Of a DNA stretch of 64,000 bases, positions 60,463-64,000 are shown in pieces. The translations under genes and the position numbers were made by a program. The notes beneath the pieces were generated by a model. That model searched no databases. It worked only from the letters and a program-made list of their open reading frames with translations, and had not been told where the DNA came from. Numbering within the stretch: the stretch's first letter is position 1; each line of letters begins with the position of its first letter. Location: the NCBI RefSeq assembly GCF_000243075.1, contig NC_016745.1:1753001-1817000 (forward strand), read 5' to 3'. The stretch comes from Oceanimonas sp. GK1 (lineage in GTDB: Bacteria > Pseudomonadota > Gammaproteobacteria > Enterobacterales > Aeromonadaceae).

Positions 60463-61046
60463 TGCACATTTACCTGCTGGACGACGATCCCCAGGTGCTG
60501 GCCGCCAACGGCTTTTTGCTCAAGGCCATGGGCTTTGAGAGCACCGGCTGGTCGGAGCCGACCCGGTTTCTGGAGGAGTTCGACGGCAATGCCGAAGCGG
60601 TGCTGTTGCTGGATCTGGCCATGCCGGAGATGGATGGGCTGGAGGTGCTGGCACAACTGAACCGCCGCCAGAGCCCGGTGGCGGTGGTGTTGCTCACCGG
60701 CCATGGCGATGTGCCCCAGGCGGTGGAAGCCATGAAGCTGGGGGCGGTGGACTTTCTGGAAAAACCGGTGGACGCCCGCCGGCTGGCGGAGGTGCTGGCC
60801 CGGGCCAAGGAGCAGGCCCGGGAGCTGGACGCCCGGTCACAGGCCCGGCAACGGGTTGCCCGTCTGTCGGCCCGGGAGCATGAGGTGGTGAGCCTGGTGG
60901 CCCAGGGGCTGACCAACAAGGCCATTGCCGAAAGCCTGTGCGTGGCGGTGCGCACCGTGGAGGTGCACCGGGCCTCGGCCATGACCAAGCTGGAAGCGGC
61001 CAACATGGCCGAGCTGCTGCACTGCTGGCAGCGGTATCAGGGGTAA
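60462..61046 (+). CDS. ttrR: Tetrathionate response regulator
   Basis: A 194-residue FixJ-type regulator: receiver with D51 in LLLDLAMPEMDGL and KPVD, and a LuxR-type HTH with LSAREHEVVSLVAQGLTNKAIAESLCVAVRTVEVHR. Its ATG shares a base with the ttrS stop. Phosphorylated by TtrS, it should activate ttrBCA. Its own stop codon falls in the first unit of a heptanucleotide repeat array. Confidence 0.93.
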   Translation: MHIYLLDDDPQVLAANGFLLKAMGFESTGWSEPTRFLEEFDGNAEAVLLLDLAMPEMDGLEVLAQLNRRQSPVAVVLLTGHGDVPQAVEAMKLGAVDFLEKPVDARRLAEVLARAKEQARELDARSQARQRVARLSAREHEVVSLVAQGLTNKAIAESLCVAVRTVEVHRASAMTKLEAANMAELLHCWQRYQG

Positions 61047-61134
61047 AGACGTAAGGCGTGAGACGTAAAAAGTAAGACGTGAGACAGTAAATCGTTTTTC
61101 TTCTCTCCTCTACGTCTCTACGTCTCTACGTCTT
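61043..61134. repeat. Facing heptanucleotide/octanucleotide repeat arrays, locus 5
   Basis: Left array on the plus strand (61043-61085): GTAAAGAC, GTAAGGC, GTGAGAC, GTAAAAA, GTAAGAC, GTGAGAC. Right array on the minus strand (about 61109-61134): three copies of an octamer GACGTAGA. They face each other between the convergent genes ttrR and ruvX and together can form a long imperfect hairpin. The ttrR and ruvX stops both lie inside the repeats, and the last codons of RuvX (RRRDVET) come from it. Confidence 0.75.
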
Positions 61135-61538
61135 TCCATCCAGGACTCAAGAATAAGCTGGGCCGAGACCGCATCCACCGCGTCCTTGCCCAGGGCCTTG
61201 TAGCCGCCGGCCTCAAACAACCGGGCCCGGGCGTCGGTGGTGGTCAGGCGTTCGTCCTGCAGCTCCACCGCCAGGCCGAAGCGGCCATGCAGCCGGTTGG
61301 CGAATTTGCGCGCCCGGCGGCTGATGTCCTGCTCGGTGCCGTCCATGTTCAGCGGCAGGCCCACCACCAGCAACGCCGGCTGCCATTCCTTCAGCAGTTT
61401 TTCAATCTGCTCCCAGTTGGGCACGCCGTCGTTGGCCTTCAGCGCCAGCAGCGGGCGGGCGCTGGCGGTCAGCTCCTGGCCTACCGCCACTCCAATGCTT
61501 TTCAGGCCGTAGTCAAAGCCCAGCAGAGTCCGGCTCAT
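61110..61538 (-). CDS. ruvX: Holliday-junction resolvase-like/pre-16S rRNA nuclease RuvX (YqgF)
   Basis: A 142-residue RNase H-fold protein: [17 protein letters not shown] with catalytic Asp, [33 protein letters not shown] and [16 protein letters not shown]. In E. coli YqgF processes the 5' end of 16S rRNA. The start overlaps the yqgE stop by 4 bp. The last residues RRRDVET are encoded by the repeat array and look like an addition compared with a usual end near ESW. Confidence 0.92.
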   Translation of the reverse strand: MSRTLLGFDYGLKSIGVAVGQELTASARPLLALKANDGVPNWEQIEKLLKEWQPALLVVGLPLNMDGTEQDISRRARKFANRLHGRFGLAVELQDERLTTTDARARLFEAGGYKALGKDAVDAVSAQLILESWMERRRDVET

Positions 61539-62089
61539 GCGTGACCTACCTGGGACGACAGCTGGCGTGAGTCAATGCCGAGGCGGCCAATGGCCTGGTG
61601 CCAGCGCTGGCCAATGGGCGTGTCGAAAATCAGGCTGCTGTCGGCGGGCACCGTCAGCCAGCTGTTTTCCACCAGCTCCTGCTCCAGCTGGCCCGGGGTC
61701 CAGCCCGCGTAGCCCAGCGCCACCAGGTACTTTTCCGGCGCTTCGTCGGTGCCCAGGCTTTCCAGCACGTCCCGGGAGGTGGTGATCATCAGCTCGTCGG
61801 ACAGCCGCCGGCTGGAGCCAAAGCCGTCCACCGGGGTATGCAGCACAAAGCCCCGGTCGGCGGACACCGGGCCGCCCTGCAGCACCGGCTGATCCAGCTC
61901 GGGCACGTCCTCGGGCTCCAGCTCCAGCTGGTGCAGCAGCTCGTGCAGCTGCATGTCGACCGGAATGTTGATCACCAGCCCCATGGCGCCTTCCTCGTTA
62001 TGCTCGCAGATGTAGGTCACGGAGCCGGCAAAGAAGGGATCCTTGAGGCTGGGCATGGCGATGAGAAAGTGATGTTCCAGTGAATCCAT
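61535..62089 (-). CDS. yqgE: UPF0301 protein YqgE (AlgH)
   Basis: A 184-residue protein of the YqgE/AlgH family with [36 protein letters not shown] as N-terminal signature (residues 6-41), [18 protein letters not shown], and [18 protein letters not shown]. Function is unresolved in the family. It is encoded between gshB and ruvX, the typical gammaproteobacterial order, 57 bp after gshB and coupled to ruvX. Confidence 0.95.
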   Translation of the reverse strand: MDSLEHHFLIAMPSLKDPFFAGSVTYICEHNEEGAMGLVINIPVDMQLHELLHQLELEPEDVPELDQPVLQGGPVSADRGFVLHTPVDGFGSSRRLSDELMITTSRDVLESLGTDEAPEKYLVALGYAGWTPGQLEQELVENSWLTVPADSSLIFDTPIGQRWHQAIGRLGIDSRQLSSQVGHA

Positions 62090-62146
62090 GGTGTCTCGTT
62101 ATGAGTATCATGCCCCGGCACGGCCGGGGTGCAGTGAGTGTTACTG

Positions 62147-63094
62147 TCAGGATAGCCGTTTTTCAATGGCGTCCATCAGCATGCCGGTAATGTTGACCGG
62201 GAAGGCGGCCTCGATTTCCCGCACACAGGTGGGGCTGGTCACGTTCACTTCGGTGAGCTTGTCGCCGATGATGTCGAGGCCGACAAAGATAAGCCCCTTG
62301 CTCTTCAGCACCGGCCCCAGCGCCTCGGCAATGCGGCGGTCGCTGTCACTCAGGGGGCGGGCCTCGCCCCGGCCGCCGGCGGCCAGGTTGCCCCGGGTTT
62401 CGCCGCCCTGAGGAATGCGCGCCAGGCAGTAGGGCACCGGCTCGCCGTCCACCACCAGTACCCGCTTGTCGCCGTCCTTGATGGCGGGCAGGTAGGTCTG
62501 CACCATGCAGTAGCGGCTGCCGTGCTCGGTGAGGGTTTCGATGATCACCCCCAGGTTGGGATCGTCTTCCTTCACCCGGAAAATGGAGGCGCCGCCCATG
62601 CCATCCAGGGGCTTCATGATGATGTCCTTGTGCTCGGCGTGAAAGGCGCGAATGTCGGCGGCCTTGCGGGTCACCAGGGTACTGGGGGTGTGGGAGGCAA
62701 ACCAGGCGGTGTAGAGCTTTTCGTTGGCGTCGCGCAGGCTCTGGGGCTTGTTGACGATCAGCACCCCTTCGCCCTCGGCCCGCTCCAGCAGGTAGGTGGC
62801 GTAGATGAATTCGGTGTCAAAGGGCGGATCCTTGCGCATCAGGATCACATCCAGGCTGTGCAGCGGTTTGAGTTCGGGCTCGCCCAGGCTGAACCACTGG
62901 CTGGCATCTTCCTTCACCGACAACCGGGCCATGTCGCCAAAGGCTTCGCCGTCGCGCAGGCTGAGATCGCTCATCTCCATGTACCACAGCTCGTAGCCCC
63001 GGCGCTGGGCTTCCAGCAGCATGGCGAAGCTGGTGTCTTTTTTGATGTTGATGGACTGAATGGGGTCCATCACGATTCCCAGTTTAATGGTCAT
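62147..63094 (-). CDS. gshB: Glutathione synthetase
   Basis: A 315-residue ATP-grasp enzyme joining gamma-glutamylcysteine and glycine. [21 protein letters not shown] is the N-terminus. [34 protein letters not shown] (glycine-rich loop), [26 protein letters not shown] and the end [14 protein letters not shown] are all canonical. The start overlaps the rsmE stop by 4 bp. Confidence 0.97.
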   Translation of the reverse strand: MTIKLGIVMDPIQSINIKKDTSFAMLLEAQRRGYELWYMEMSDLSLRDGEAFGDMARLSVKEDASQWFSLGEPELKPLHSLDVILMRKDPPFDTEFIYATYLLERAEGEGVLIVNKPQSLRDANEKLYTAWFASHTPSTLVTRKAADIRAFHAEHKDIIMKPLDGMGGASIFRVKEDDPNLGVIIETLTEHGSRYCMVQTYLPAIKDGDKRVLVVDGEPVPYCLARIPQGGETRGNLAAGGRGEARPLSDSDRRIAEALGPVLKSKGLIFVGLDIIGDKLTEVNVTSPTCVREIEAAFPVNITGMLMDAIEKRLS

Positions 63095-63822
63095 GCGAGA
63101 TCTCCAAATCGGCATTGCAGGGCGGTAATGGCGGTGAGCGCCGCGGTTTCGGTGCGCAGTACGCGCGGTCCGAGCAGTATATCAATAAAGCCGTGCTGGC
63201 GGGCGGCGATGATTTCTTCGTCCGACAGCCCCCCTTCGGGGCCGATCAGCAGGCGCACGCCAGCCTCGGGGGCGGGCAGGGTGTTGACGCTGTGTTCGGC
63301 GCGGGGGTGTAGGTTGAGCTTGAGCTCATCGGTGTCTTCCGCCAGCCACTGGGCCAGGGCCATGGCCGGGCGTATCTCGGGAATGCGGTTGCGGCCGCAC
63401 TGCTCGCAGGCGGCGATGGCGATTTTCTGCCACTGCTGCAGTTTCTTCTCCAGCCGTTCGCCGGTGAGCTTGACGCCGCAACGGCTGGAAAACAGCGGAG
63501 TAATGACGTTGACGCCGAGCTCCACCGACTTCTGAATGGTGAACTCCATCTTTTCGCCCCGGCTCACCACCTGGCCCAGGTGAAAGTGCAGGGGTGATTC
63601 CACCTCGTCGGCGCTGAAGGCACCGATGCGCACCCGCACCGTCTTCTTGCCGGCCTCGATGATGTCGGCGGCGTACTGGCCGCCTTCACCGTTGAACAGT
63701 ACCAGCGGCTGGCCGGCCTGCATGCGCAGCACCCGACCCACGTGGTTGGCGCCATCCTCAGACAGGCTCAGCTCCTGGCCGGTGGCAAGCTGGCCCGGCT
63801 CATGGATTCGGGGTATACGCAT
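63091..63822 (-). CDS. rsmE: 16S rRNA m3U1498 methyltransferase
   Basis: A 243-residue SPOUT-class methyltransferase: [32 protein letters not shown] (PUA-like), [46 protein letters not shown] and [16 protein letters not shown] forming the knot. It starts inside the 3' end of endA (23-bp overlap). Confidence 0.96.
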   Translation of the reverse strand: MRIPRIHEPGQLATGQELSLSEDGANHVGRVLRMQAGQPLVLFNGEGGQYAADIIEAGKKTVRVRIGAFSADEVESPLHFHLGQVVSRGEKMEFTIQKSVELGVNVITPLFSSRCGVKLTGERLEKKLQQWQKIAIAACEQCGRNRIPEIRPAMALAQWLAEDTDELKLNLHPRAEHSVNTLPAPEAGVRLLIGPEGGLSDEEIIAARQHGFIDILLGPRVLRTETAALTAITALQCRFGDLA

Positions 63823-64000
63823 AGTTTTTGCATTGCTCCTGAACAAAGGGGTTGTGATTGCCCTGAATGCGGCTGATGCGGTTGTCCCGCTCGCACTCCC
63901 AGGGACTGGCCGGGTATTGCCGGTTCCAGGCCTCAAACAGTTTTTGCTGCTGGCGGGCAATTTTCAGCCGGTACTGCTGCTGCATATACAGATAGGTGCG
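63800..64000 (-). CDS. endA: Endonuclease I, C-terminal part (5' end outside window)
   Basis: The last 66 codons of End[38 protein letters not shown] and [13 protein letters not shown], the conserved C-terminal end of periplasmic endonuclease I. An internal ATG exists, but the reading frame stays open to the window edge. It is the first gene of the endA-rsmE-gshB-yqgE-ruvX string. Confidence 0.9.
   Translation of the reverse strand, partial: RTYLYMQQQYRLKIARQQQKLFEAWNRQYPASPWECERDNRISRIQGNHNPFVQEQCKNYAYTPNP

Noticed and set aside
1-64000. CRISPR arrays, tRNA or rRNA genes
   Set aside because: No regularly spaced 25-40-bp repeats or recognisable tRNA/rRNA sequences were seen; the 7-8-bp tandem arrays have no spacers.

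Overview
The window looks like a chromosomal segment of a high-GC, halotolerant, probably marine gammaproteobacterium. The conserved order endA-rsmE-gshB-yqgE-ruvX at the right end, a TyrR regulator, tetrathionate respiration and compatible-solute catabolism all fit. An Aeromonadales relative (Oceanimonas/Oceanisphaera/Zobellella type) is my best guess, but the genus is inference. I saw no rRNA, tRNA or CRISPR array.

Left third (1-27.9 kb): compatible-solute and glycine catabolism. The minus-strand operon doeA-doeB-doeX-doeC (ectoine ring hydrolase, N-acetyl-DABA deacetylase, Lrp-type regulator, semialdehyde dehydrogenase) diverges from a TeaABC/UehABC-like ectoine TRAP transporter. The TRAP genes run on into a second DoeA-like hydrolase, a threonine-aldolase-family enzyme, an aldehyde dehydrogenase and an AbgA-like M20 amidohydrolase, and the run ends in a strong terminator. 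I propose that this second set degrades 5-hydroxyectoine to two glycines plus acetate. Next come NhaC, a response regulator/periplasmic binding protein/hybrid kinase triad, a GlxA/GbdR-type regulator and glyA-soxBDAG-purU, a sarcosine/glycine one-carbon module that could absorb that glycine.

Middle (28-53 kb): housekeeping and stress genes. These are an LprI-MliC-like protein, TyrR with a candidate autoregulatory box, a YciA-type thioesterase, a MocR regulator, CcoG, a CHASE-PAS-GGDEF-EAL-CZB protein, Tas, a Tat-exported PhoX preceded by a three-repeat Pho box, a GNAT-C39 protein divergent from an RLAN/ATP-grasp ligase, MsrA/MsrB, a YfcA-type permease, BtuCD, an intact IS3-family element, a Trp-type DAHP synthase and several small oxidoreductase-type genes.

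Right (53-64 kb): a 431-bp hairpin-rich spacer, then ttrBCA and ttrSR for tetrathionate respiration, then ruvX, yqgE, gshB, rsmE and the 3' end of endA.

Two non-coding themes recur. Short heptanucleotide tandem repeats (GTRAGRN, or GGGACTG) occupy several intergenic spacers, some containing the stop codon of the flanking gene, and the IS3 element sits in the middle of one such array. Perfect hairpins lie at three gene junctions of the TRAP/hydroxyectoine-type operon.
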